Shown here piece after piece: positions 1-8,000 of a stretch of 38,643 bases of DNA (position 1 is its first letter; every line of letters starts with the position of its first letter). A program made the translations under genes and the position numbers. The notes beneath the pieces were generated by a model, which made no database searches, was not told where the DNA came from, and worked only from the letters and a program-made list of their open reading frames with translations. Source of the DNA: Candidatus Gastranaerophilales bacterium (lineage in GTDB: Bacteria; Cyanobacteriota; Vampirovibrionia; Gastranaerophilales; Gastranaerophilaceae). The stretch lies in the NCBI GenBank assembly GCA_944324915.1, contig CALUYD010000015.1, forward strand, positions 1-38,643, written 5' to 3'.

Positions 1-77
1 TGGTGGGCCATCCTGGACTCGAACCAGGGACCTCACCCTTATCAGGGGTGCGCTCTAGCCACCTGAGCTAATAGCCC
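1..77 (-). tRNA. tRNA-Ile (anticodon GAT)
   Basis: Read on the minus strand, the 77 bases fold as a complete tRNA. The acceptor GGGCTAT pairs with ATGGCCC (one G-U pair), the anticodon loop CTGATAA gives anticodon GAT, the T arm is CCTGG-TTCGAGT-CCAGG, and CCA is encoded at positions 1-3. This is the tRNA reading AUC/AUU. In many bacteria this gene sits in the 16S-23S spacer, but here the upstream neighbour is argS and no 16S 3' end is present. Whether tRNA-Ala or 23S follows cannot be seen because the window ends at the CCA. Confidence 0.96.
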
Positions 78-276
78 TTATATTGTTTGTTAAACTTATT
101 TAATTGTCACTTTAGTCTATTGAACTTTCACCCGTTAGTCTGGAATCCCACCCAGAGCACGTGAGCTAATAGCCCTTATATTGTTTGTTAAACTTATTTA
201 ATTGTCACTTTAGTCTATTGAACTTTCACCCGTTAGTCTGGAATCCCACCCAGAGCACGTGAGCTAATAGCCCTTA
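65..276 (-). repeat. 98-bp tandem repeat carrying the tRNA-Ile 5' end
   Basis: Positions 65-162 and 163-260 are identical 98-bp units, and 261-276 begins a third. On the minus strand each unit junction contains the first 14 bases of the tRNA (GGGCTATTAGCTCA). After that, the two upstream copies diverge from the tRNA, lack a pairing D-stem and have no anticodon arm, so they are not tRNA genes. Each unit also holds the AT-rich stretch lying directly in front of the real tRNA and a short hairpin (TCTGG, 8-nt loop, CCAGA). Slippage duplication of the tRNA promoter/5' region is the simplest reading. An assembly artefact cannot be excluded from one sequence. Confidence 0.9.
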
Positions 277-313
277 ATACTAATCTTGCAATCGGTAACC
301 TTTTGCAAAAACT

Positions 314-342
314 AGATTACCAAGAACAAAATTTAAAGTCAA
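314..342 (-). promoter_or_regulatory. possible promoter reading into repeat and tRNA-Ile
   Basis: On the minus strand TTGACT (337-342) is followed after 17 bases by TAATCT (314-319). The -35 is good and the -10 only 3/6. It lies just after the argS stop and would transcribe the 98-bp repeats and then tRNA-Ile. Co-transcription with argS is the alternative. Confidence 0.35.
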
Positions 343-2034
343 CTACATTTTTTCAACAGGATTAACTCCGATTAAATTAAGCATAGTAGACATAATTATT
401 CTAAAGCAATTAACCAAAGATAATTTCATTAGGCTATCTTGGGTATCTTCAGATAATACTCTTGTGTAATTGTAAAAATGGTGGAATGAATTTGCTAATT
501 CTGTTAAATATTTGCATAGCATATAAGGAGCTCTATACTTAACAGCGTTTGCTAAAAGCGCTTTTCCTTCTTCCATTTTTAAAATCAGAGCTTTTGTTGC
601 TTCATAGCTTTCTTGCGATAAATTTTCAAACATACTTAATATATTTGGATTGTTATTGAATTTATCGATTTCTTCTTTTGTAAGTAGCGCTTGAAGCTCT
701 GTTTTATTATCTACATCCAATCTTTTTTCGGTTGCTTTTCTTATAATCGAGCATGCTCTTGCATGTGCATATTGAACATAAAATACAGGGTTTTTATCTG
801 ATTGAGATTTAGCCAAATCAATATCAAAATCAATAGTTGTATCTGATGATCTCATTAACATCCAAAATCTTGTAGCATCAACTCCAACTTCTTCAATCAA
901 ATCATCAAGAGTAACCATTTTTTTACGTTTGCCCATTCTTTGTTGTTCGCCGTCTTGGATTAAATTAACTAATTGACCCAAAAGCACTTCAAGTTTATTT
1001 GAATCATATCCTAGAGCGTCAATTGCTGCTTTCATTCTTGGAATGTAGCCATGATGATCTGCGCCCCAGATATTGATTAATCTTTCAAAACCTCTATCTA
1101 ATTTGTTTTTATGATATGCAATATCCGCTGTAAGATATGTGTTTTTGCCGTCTGTTTTGATTAAAACTCTATCTTGGTCATCTCCATAGTCTGAGCTTTT
1201 AAACCAAACAGCGCCGTCTTTTTCATATATCTTGCCTGATTTTTTCAAAGTTTCAAGACATTTATCAACTTCTTTGTTTTCGTATAATGAAAGTTCAGAG
1301 AAAAATAAATCAAAATGTGTTCCAAACTTCTCAAGCAATTCCTTTTGAAGTCTTAGCATATCAGCTTTAGCAAATTCTGCATAAGGCAATGTTGATTTTT
1401 GTTCTATATATCTTTTAGCGCAGTCAATTAAGTATTCTCCAGGGTACATATCTTCTTCAAGTTCTATGTTTTCACCTTGAAGTTGGCGAACACGAACTTC
1501 TAAAGATTTTCCGAGTTTATTAATTTGATTTCCGGCGTCATTTATATAAAATTCTTGAAATACGTCATAATTACAATATTTCATAATATTGGCTAAAGCA
1601 GAACCCAATGCTGCCCATCTGCCATGTCCTATGTGGAATGGACCTGTCGGGTTTGCGCTAACATATTCAATGTTAACTTTTTCACCATGTCCAATATCGG
1701 ATTTTAGATAATTTTCTTTTTTTTCTAAAATGTTTTTAACAACTTCATTTAAAAATTCTTTTTCTAATTTGAAGTTGATAAAACCTGCAACAATATTTAT
1801 TGAGAAATTTTTTGGCTCAATATGTTTAACTATAGTTTGAGCTATTAATGGCGGTGCCATTTTTGCTGTTCTTGCAAGAGCAGAAATATTAATTGCAAAA
1901 TCTCCAAAATCTTTATTTTTTGGAGTATCGCAAACTAATTCAAAATTAATCTCTTGAGTTTCATTTAATTCTTTTAATTCAATCGCTTTTTCAATAGCTT
2001 CTTTTGTAATATTTATAAAATAATTCTTTAACAT
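343..2034 (-). CDS. argS: arginyl-tRNA synthetase
   Basis: Class I aminoacyl-tRNA synthetase that charges tRNA-Arg in the cytosol. The protein has 563 residues, the normal length. It has the N-terminal ArgRS-specific domain (about 1-110), the active-site motif SANPTGPFHIGHGRW with HIGH at 134-137, and a KMSKS-region MGKRKK at 367-372, degenerate as is usual in ArgRS. A helical anticodon-binding domain follows and ends in the typical LNLIGVNPVEKM. The ATG has no Shine-Dalgarno sequence. A candidate promoter (TTGATT, 18 bp, TAAAAT) ends only 9 bases before it, so the mRNA leader may be almost absent. tRNA-Ile follows downstream on the same strand. Confidence 0.97.
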   Translation of the reverse strand: MLKNYFINITKEAIEKAIELKELNETQEINFELVCDTPKNKDFGDFAINISALARTAKMAPPLIAQTIVKHIEPKNFSINIVAGFINFKLEKEFLNEVVKNILEKKENYLKSDIGHGEKVNIEYVSANPTGPFHIGHGRWAALGSALANIMKYCNYDVFQEFYINDAGNQINKLGKSLEVRVRQLQGENIELEEDMYPGEYLIDCAKRYIEQKSTLPYAEFAKADMLRLQKELLEKFGTHFDLFFSELSLYENKEVDKCLETLKKSGKIYEKDGAVWFKSSDYGDDQDRVLIKTDGKNTYLTADIAYHKNKLDRGFERLINIWGADHHGYIPRMKAAIDALGYDSNKLEVLLGQLVNLIQDGEQQRMGKRKKMVTLDDLIEEVGVDATRFWMLMRSSDTTIDFDIDLAKSQSDKNPVFYVQYAHARACSIIRKATEKRLDVDNKTELQALLTKEEIDKFNNNPNILSMFENLSQESYEATKALILKMEEGKALLANAVKYRAPYMLCKYLTELANSFHHFYNYTRVLSEDTQDSLMKLSLVNCFRIIMSTMLNLIGVNPVEKM

Positions 2035-2043
2035 AATGTAATT

Positions 2044-2073
2044 ATTTTAATATAAAACATTGACTAAAATCAA
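2044..2073 (-). promoter_or_regulatory. candidate argS promoter, very short leader
   Basis: On the minus strand TTGATT (2068-2073), an 18-bp spacer and TAAAAT (2044-2049) lie 9 bases before the argS ATG. Initiation 6-7 bases downstream of the -10 would leave a 2-3 base leader, which fits the absence of a ribosome binding site. Confidence 0.4.
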
Positions 2074-2124
2074 ATATTAAGAAAAGTAAAATTTATCTGA
2101 AAAAGTGCTACATTATTAGCAAAC

Positions 2125-2152
2125 TTGACTTTTTACGCTCATTTGATAGAAT
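2125..2152 (+). promoter_or_regulatory. promoter of the 69-residue gene
   Basis: TTGACT (2125-2130), a 16-bp spacer and TAGAAT (2147-2152) match the sigma-70 consensus 5/6 at both boxes. The next gene starts 26 bases downstream with AAAGG ahead of its ATG. This is one of the best-matching promoters in the window. Confidence 0.6.
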
Positions 2153-2178
2153 AGAATTTGCTTAAAAAAAGGTAAATA

Positions 2179-2388
2179 ATGAGTCGAATTAACGGAATAG
2201 GTTACAATATTAACAACAACACAATGAGCTTGTACACAAAACGTACTTGCTCAGATAATTCTGAATTGTTTATAACCTCTAAATTAAATATGTTATATAA
2301 GCAAACTCTTTCTAAACGCAATCAATATGCAAGCAGAAGAAATTTAAGAAAGATGGTTGAAGGCAATCATCTTGATGAAATCGTTTAA
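2179..2388 (+). CDS. small basic protein of unknown function
   Basis: A 69-residue protein that I do not recognise. The N-terminal half is rich in Asn, Ser and Thr. The C-terminal half is basic (around KQTLSKRNQYASRRNLRK) and predicted helical, so binding to nucleic acid or another acidic partner is possible but unproven. There is one Cys, no signal peptide and no membrane segment. A consensus-like promoter and an AAAGG ribosome binding site precede the ATG, which supports a real gene. Its stop codon overlaps the stop of the convergent gene by 3 bases. Confidence 0.6.
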   Translation: MSRINGIGYNINNNTMSLYTKRTCSDNSELFITSKLNMLYKQTLSKRNQYASRRNLRKMVEGNHLDEIV

Positions 2389-2918
2389 TTTATTTCTTTG
2401 TTTATTTTTGTTTGAATTTCGTTTGCATAATTAATATATTTTACAAGGTTTTCATATCGTGCTTCATTTTCGCCGTATGGAAATGTTTTTTCCATAAGTT
2501 TTTGTGTATCGATATTTAACTCTTTTAATTTTATCATTGCATCTTTTACTAGTTTTGCCTTGTATAATTTTGGAAAAAATGCAAATAAAAAATTTTCAAT
2601 ACTGTTGAGTGAACCTTTTGAAGCAAGTTTTTGTTTGAAATTTAAAAAACGCTTGATTATTTTATACGAATTATCGCTTATTTGTGCATTATTATCCTCT
2701 GATACCATTTCTATATCGGATTTATTTAGTCTTTTATGGGGTTTTTTAAATTCTTGCGGTATTTCTGTTTCTAAATTTGAAAATGGAGAAGTTGTTTCAT
2801 TTTCTTCATTTATGCGCTCAAAAATATTTTCGCTGTTTTTTTCTTCAATTTCTTCGTTGGGTATGATACCGCTTTGTTTTAGTTTTTCAACTAATGAATT
2901 ATAATTCAAATCGCTCAT
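2385..2918 (-). CDS. hypothetical acidic protein
   Basis: About 177 residues from the ATG at 2918. The frame can be extended to a GTG at 2933, but neither start has a clear ribosome binding site, and the ATG with MSDLNYNSLV is preferred. The N-terminal 60 residues are Glu/Asn/Ser-rich and probably disordered. The C-terminal 100 are Lys/Leu/Phe-rich and helical. No signal peptide, membrane segment or known motif was seen. It is divergent from nifU and converges on the 69-residue gene. Function unknown. Confidence 0.6.
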   Translation of the reverse strand: MSDLNYNSLVEKLKQSGIIPNEEIEEKNSENIFERINEENETTSPFSNLETEIPQEFKKPHKRLNKSDIEMVSEDNNAQISDNSYKIIKRFLNFKQKLASKGSLNSIENFLFAFFPKLYKAKLVKDAMIKLKELNIDTQKLMEKTFPYGENEARYENLVKYINYANEIQTKINKEIN

Positions 2919-2969
2919 AAAAATATTATGCACTTAAATATAATTTTTTTTGCCATATACAAGTAGGAT

Positions 2970-2989
2970 TTTTGATATATAATTCAAAA
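2970..2989. promoter_or_regulatory. inverted repeat around the nifU -10 box
   Basis: TTTTGA (2970-2975) and TCAAAA (2984-2989) form an inverted repeat with an 8-bp spacer that contains TATAAT (2978-2983). No good -35 lies 16-18 bp upstream, so the promoter may need an activator, or a repressor may cover the -10. It lies 33 bases before nifU. The regulator is unknown; an Fe-S-sensing one would make sense but nothing here shows it. Confidence 0.35.
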
Positions 2990-3021
2990 TATAGAGTAGA
3001 GATGTCAAAAAATAGGTTTAT

Positions 3022-3849
3022 ATGTGGGAATATTCAGATAAAGTTAAAGAACATTTTACTAACCCAAAAAATGTGGGTTCAATTGAAAACGCTGATGCTG
3101 TTGGTCAAGCAGGGGCTTTGTCATGTGGAGATAAATTAAAATTATATTTAAAAATAGACGGCAATAAAATTACAGATGCAAAATTTCAAACATTTGGTTG
3201 CGGGTCTGCTGTTGCAGCTAGTAGTGTTTTGACTGAAATGCTTATTGGAAAAACACTCGATGAAGCAAGAAAAATTACAAATAAGCAAATAGCGGATGAA
3301 CTAGACGGTTTGCCACCTGAGAAAATGCACTGCTCTGTTATGGGCAGAGAAGCCCTTGAAGACGCTCTTAAAAATTATTACCAAGAAGATTGGGAAGATT
3401 TAGAAGACGATGTTGAAGAAGGCTCAATGATTATCTGTCATTGTTTTGGTGTATCGGAAAAACAAATAATTGATGCGATATTAAATAACGGCGCTAAGAC
3501 ATTTGATGATATTTCTAAAATAACTTCGGCAGGTTTAGCTTGCGGAAGATGTCGAGAAAATATAAAAGCGATTATTTCAAGATATGTTAAAAATGATGAA
3601 AAGAAAACTTTAACGCCTGTTCAAAAAATTATAAAAATAAACAATGTTATTGAAACAGTTATTTCGCCGGAGCTTCAAAAAGATTTTGGAGATATCGAGT
3701 TGGTGAATGTTGATAATAACAACGTTTATGTTAAATTAAAAGGACATTGTTCGCAATGTGCTAATGCAAAATTGACTCTTAAAAATTTTGTTGAAACAAA
3801 ATTAAAAGAGTTGGTCGATGATGATATAGTAGTTTTTGAAGAAAAATAA
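3022..3849 (+). CDS. nifU: NifU-type Fe-S cluster scaffold, three-domain
   Basis: Assembles Fe-S clusters from the sulfur supplied by NifS and passes them to apoproteins. The 275-residue protein has the full modular NifU layout. An IscU-like domain (1-125) has C35, D37, C60 and C104. A central [2Fe-2S] BFD-type domain has C139, C141, C174 and C177. A C-terminal Nfu domain has C243-x2-C246. All nine expected cysteines are present. The stop overlaps the nifS start by one base (TAATG), so the two are translationally coupled. No nitrogenase, iscR or suf gene is nearby, so a housekeeping NIF-type system as in some anaerobes is more likely than a nitrogen-fixation role. An AGG 6 bases before the ATG supports the start. 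Confidence 0.95.
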   Translation: MWEYSDKVKEHFTNPKNVGSIENADAVGQAGALSCGDKLKLYLKIDGNKITDAKFQTFGCGSAVAASSVLTEMLIGKTLDEARKITNKQIADELDGLPPEKMHCSVMGREALEDALKNYYQEDWEDLEDDVEEGSMIICHCFGVSEKQIIDAILNNGAKTFDDISKITSAGLACGRCRENIKAIISRYVKNDEKKTLTPVQKIIKINNVIETVISPELQKDFGDIELVNVDNNNVYVKLKGHCSQCANAKLTLKNFVETKLKELVDDDIVVFEEK

Positions 3850-5042
3850 TGAAAAAAGTATATTTAGATAATAACGCTACAACTTGCGTTGATGAAAAAG
3901 TTCTAGAAGCAATGCTTCCTTATCTAAAGGAAAATTATGCTAACCCTTCAAGTATGTATGAGCCTGCAAGATATAGTGCTAAGGCTATTGAAAACTCCAG
4001 AAGTCAGATTGCAGATTTTTTAGGAGTTGATAATCCTAATACAATAATTTTTACATCTTGCGGAACAGAAGGTGCTAATACTGCTATAAAAGGCGTTGTA
4101 TCTAAATTTGGAAATTTAGAAAATAAAAATCATATTATAACAACAAGAGTTGAACATCCTTGCGTATTATCTGTATATGAAAATTACGAAAAAAAAGGAT
4201 ATAAAGTTTCATACATCGGAGTTGATGAAAATGGTGACTTGGATGTTGAAGCGCTATTGAATAAAGTTGATGATAAAACAATTCTTGTATCTGTAATGCA
4301 TGCCAATAATGAAACAGGGGCAATATATCCTGTTTATGATATAGCAAGAGAAGTTAAAAAAATAAATAAAGATACTAAAGTTTTTGTTGATGGCGTTCAA
4401 GCAGCAGGCAAAATCCCAATTGAGCTTAGAAATAGCGATATTGATTTTTATTCAATTTCCGGTCATAAATTCCATGCTCCAAAAGGAATTGGTGCGCTTT
4501 ATATTAAAGAAGGCACTTTATTTGAACCTTTTATGCTTGGCGGACATCAAGAAAATTCGCTAAGAGCAGGAACATATAATACACCATATATAGTTGCACT
4601 TGGAGAAGCTGCAAAATTGGCTAAAGATAGCCTTGACTTTGAGTTATCTGAAGTTAAAAGATTGAGAGATAAATTAGAAAACGGAATTTTATCTCAATTA
4701 AAAAATGCTAAATTAAATTCAAAAGCAAAAAAACGAGTTCCAAACACAACAAATATCGGTTTTGAATATATTGAGGGCGAATTAATTTTATTATATTTAA
4801 ATGAACTTGGAATTTATGCTTCATCAGGAAGCGCTTGTACATCAGGAAGTCTTGATCCATCTCATGTTTTAAGAGCGCAAAAAGTTCCATTTACCTCATT
4901 GCATGGTTCAATTCGTTTTTCTTTATCCAGATTTACAACAGAAGATGAAATTGATTATGCAATTGAAAAAGTTCCTGAAGTAATTAAAAAACTTGCTAAA
5001 ATTTCACCATTTCAAAAAGAATTAAATGAATTAGGTTTATAA
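3849..5042 (+). CDS. nifS: cysteine desulfurase (NifS/IscS family)
   Basis: PLP enzyme that converts cysteine to alanine and donates persulfide sulfur to NifU. The 397-residue protein has H103 (VEHP), D181 and Q184 (DGVQAAGK) that contact PLP, and the Schiff-base lysine K207 in SGHKFHAPKG. The persulfide cysteine C330 is in SGSACTSG, which marks it as group I (NifS/IscS) and not SufS. It follows nifU with a one-base overlap and ends in a strong terminator. By context it is named nifS; the sequence alone would equally allow iscS. Confidence 0.95.
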   Translation: MKKVYLDNNATTCVDEKVLEAMLPYLKENYANPSSMYEPARYSAKAIENSRSQIADFLGVDNPNTIIFTSCGTEGANTAIKGVVSKFGNLENKNHIITTRVEHPCVLSVYENYEKKGYKVSYIGVDENGDLDVEALLNKVDDKTILVSVMHANNETGAIYPVYDIAREVKKINKDTKVFVDGVQAAGKIPIELRNSDIDFYSISGHKFHAPKGIGALYIKEGTLFEPFMLGGHQENSLRAGTYNTPYIVALGEAAKLAKDSLDFELSEVKRLRDKLENGILSQLKNAKLNSKAKKRVPNTTNIGFEYIEGELILLYLNELGIYASSGSACTSGSLDPSHVLRAQKVPFTSLHGSIRFSLSRFTTEDEIDYAIEKVPEVIKKLAKISPFQKELNELGL

Positions 5043-5044
5043 TT

Positions 5045-5075
5045 AAAAAGCATTGGTTTTTAGCCAATGCTTTTT
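5045..5075. terminator. bidirectional intrinsic terminator
   Basis: AAAAAGCATTGG (5045-5056) pairs perfectly with CCAATGCTTTTT (5064-5075) around a 7-base loop. A T-run follows the GC stem on both strands. It sits between the convergent nifS and AsmA-like genes and can end both transcripts. Confidence 0.92.
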
Positions 5076-5079
5076 AGTA

Positions 5080-8000
5080 TTAATTTGATAGAACACTTGG
5101 TAATTTTAGTGTGTTTTGAAGTTTCGATTTTATTTGGTCTTTTGCTTCTTGTTTTTTTGTTTCTATTGTATTTTGGATTGTTTGTTTTGTATTATCAATA
5201 ACTGCTTTTTTGGCTTCTTGAGCATTTTGCAATGTTTCATTTAGTTGTTTTTTTAATTGTTCTTCTTGTTTCTTTAAAATTGATGTGCTGAATGTGTTTG
5301 CTTTGTTCATATCGTCTTGCAAAACAAGCCACTTAAATGATTTAACGACAGTTAGCGGTTTTGTTGTATCCCCATTTAAGATAATTTGGAATTTTGTTGC
5401 ATATTCGTCAGAGTGATTTTTTGAAAAATCCGGAATTGCGTCATATTCTTTTTGAGTTACAACCTGAGAGAATGTTGAAAATAATTTAGCGCTTACAATA
5501 TCAACCCCAGGGGTTTTTTGAACTAAATTAATAGGATTTGCTAAAGCTAATGGACCCATTAAATCTGAAACAGAAGAAGCTAATCTGCCTCTAACTTTAG
5601 CGTCAATTTTATTATTTAATAAGTTCATTTTACCACTTACAAGTGCACTTAAAATATCTCCTTGAGATGTTATTGAGCTAAATGTTGCTATGCCATTATT
5701 AAAGCTAACATCGCCTTTTAATTTTTCAAAATGAGTTGTATCTATTGTTGCAAGCGGTGTTACAATAGTTCCAATTGTGTTTTTAAAGAATGAATTTTCT
5801 CTTATATTTTGAGCTAATATGAAATTTTCTATTTTTGCAAAAGGTCCGTATTGACCGTTATCTATTTCAAAATCAACTTTACCTTTTAGTGATTTCATTT
5901 GTTCATAATATGTTGCACCTTTTAGGCTTATATCAGTGCTGAATTTTAATTTTCCCGATAGCGTATCTTTTATATTGGCTGCTTTTACAAGAGCTTCATT
6001 TGTATCAAGGTTTTTACCTTTTAAATTAATTGTTAAAAGTGAATTTATTAAATTCATCTTGATTTTGCCTGAAACATCGCCTTTAAATGCTTTACAGTTC
6101 AAGTTATCAAGATATAAGTCATTATTTTGTATTTTTAAATCACCTGTGATATTTTCAATAACTATTGCGCCTGTTGTTAATTTTTTAATATTGTATGCTC
6201 CATCCATATATATTGGAATATTGGCACTTTGGCTTGATGAAGCACTTGACGTTGCTTGTGGCATTGCTTTTTTCATTGCTAAATCAAGAGTTTTCATCAT
6301 ATTATCTACATTAATCAAATCAGATTTTATATCAACGTTATTTATTTTTAATATCTTTGATGGCTTTAAGTTTATTTTCATTGAGCCATCAACTTTTGAA
6401 CCGTTAACATCAATTTGATTTCCTTTTAAGTTTAAACCTTGAGAAATGAAATCTAAATCAATCGAATTTGCTTTGATTAATAATTCCGGAATATTTATAT
6501 CCCAAATTTTTAAATCTCCTCCGTAATTTAAATCATTTAGCTTGCCATTAATTGATAATTTGCCTTTTGTTTTAAAAGAGGAATTTTTAAAAATTGCAAT
6601 TTGTCCTTTTTGTTCATTTGAAATGTTGATTTTAAATGTTTCTATATTATCGCCATTAATTGAAGCGTTTAAGTCTGCAATTTTTTGTGCATTTAAAATG
6701 TTGTTTTCAAGGTTATCGCTAAAATTATTTTGGGTTTTATATAGACCTGAATTTTTAATTTTTATTTTGTTTTTATCTATTTTTGTATCAATGTGTATTA
6801 TTGATTTATTGTTTAATAAACTGTTAAGATTTATTGGTGTTATGTAGTTATTTGAATCAGCATAAAGCTGAGCTAATATTGCTTGTTTTTCTAGATTTCC
6901 TTTTATGGATATTTTTGCAGGAATTGAGCCTTTGTGTGGCAAATAGAAAGCAATTTCTTTTCCAAGAGTTTGAATAATATCATTGGTTGCAATTTTGCCG
7001 TCAATAAATAAATCAATATCGGCGTCATCTAGATAATTATTAATGTTGCCTTTAACATTAATTTTTGATGAGTTGTTATATATTAAATCAAATGGTTTTA
7101 TTGTAATTGTTTTGTTATCAATATTTATGTTTGCATTATTTATCGTTGTTTTAATTTTTGCTTGTGGCATATTCAAGCTAAAGCCTGAATTTAAAAGAGT
7201 TCCTTGCATTGTTTTTGGATTAAAATCAAAATCCATATTTAAATCTTTATTTGTGATAAACAATGTTTTGTTGTTATCTTGAATATTTAAGTTGTTTAAT
7301 TTTGTGTTTAGTTTTGCTTTTAGATCTTCTAATTTTCCTGTAATATTTACATCTGCAGTCAAAATACCGGAATTTAGAGTATAAAGACTTTTTATTTCTT
7401 TTGGAGCAAATGTTTTATACAATTCACTTAAAGATAATTTATCTGTATTTATCGTAATATTTGTGTTAGAATTTGAATCTATTGTACCTTTTGCGCTTAG
7501 TTTTGTGTTGTTGATTAAAACTGATGTATTATCAATATTTAAATTATTGTTATCTAAAAGTATATTTGCTATAAAGTTTTGAATTTTTAAATTGTATTTA
7601 GGATTTATAAAAGCACCGTCTTTAACAATGATTGAACCATTTGATGTTAATTTTTTTAAATCGGTTTTAATCGATGCATTTGCGCTAAAATAACCGCTTG
7701 CACTAATTTCATTTAGATTATTTTTGATATTTAAGCTATCTAAAAGTGCTTCTAAAAGTTCATTTAAACTTTTAAAGTAAATTTTATCTGTTTTTATATT
7801 TGTTTCGATTTTTGGGTTTTTTCCATATTTCAAGTTTCCAAATAATGTAATTTTTTCATTTTCTTTTGCGTATAAATTGCTATCAAATTCAACATGTTCT
7901 CCATTTGTTTTGATATGTATATAGCTATTTGGAAGTCTTATATCTGATAATTTTAAATTAATATCATCAACATTAAAATATCCGTTTGAAATAAAGTGTT

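Noticed and set aside
163-276. Second and third tRNA-Ile copies in the tandem repeat
   Set aside because: Only the first 14 bases match; no D-stem pairing, anticodon arm or T arm follows.
3022-5042. Part of a nitrogen-fixation cluster
   Set aside because: No nifH, nifD, nifK, nifB or nifE/N gene is near; NifU/NifS alone do not show nitrogen fixation.
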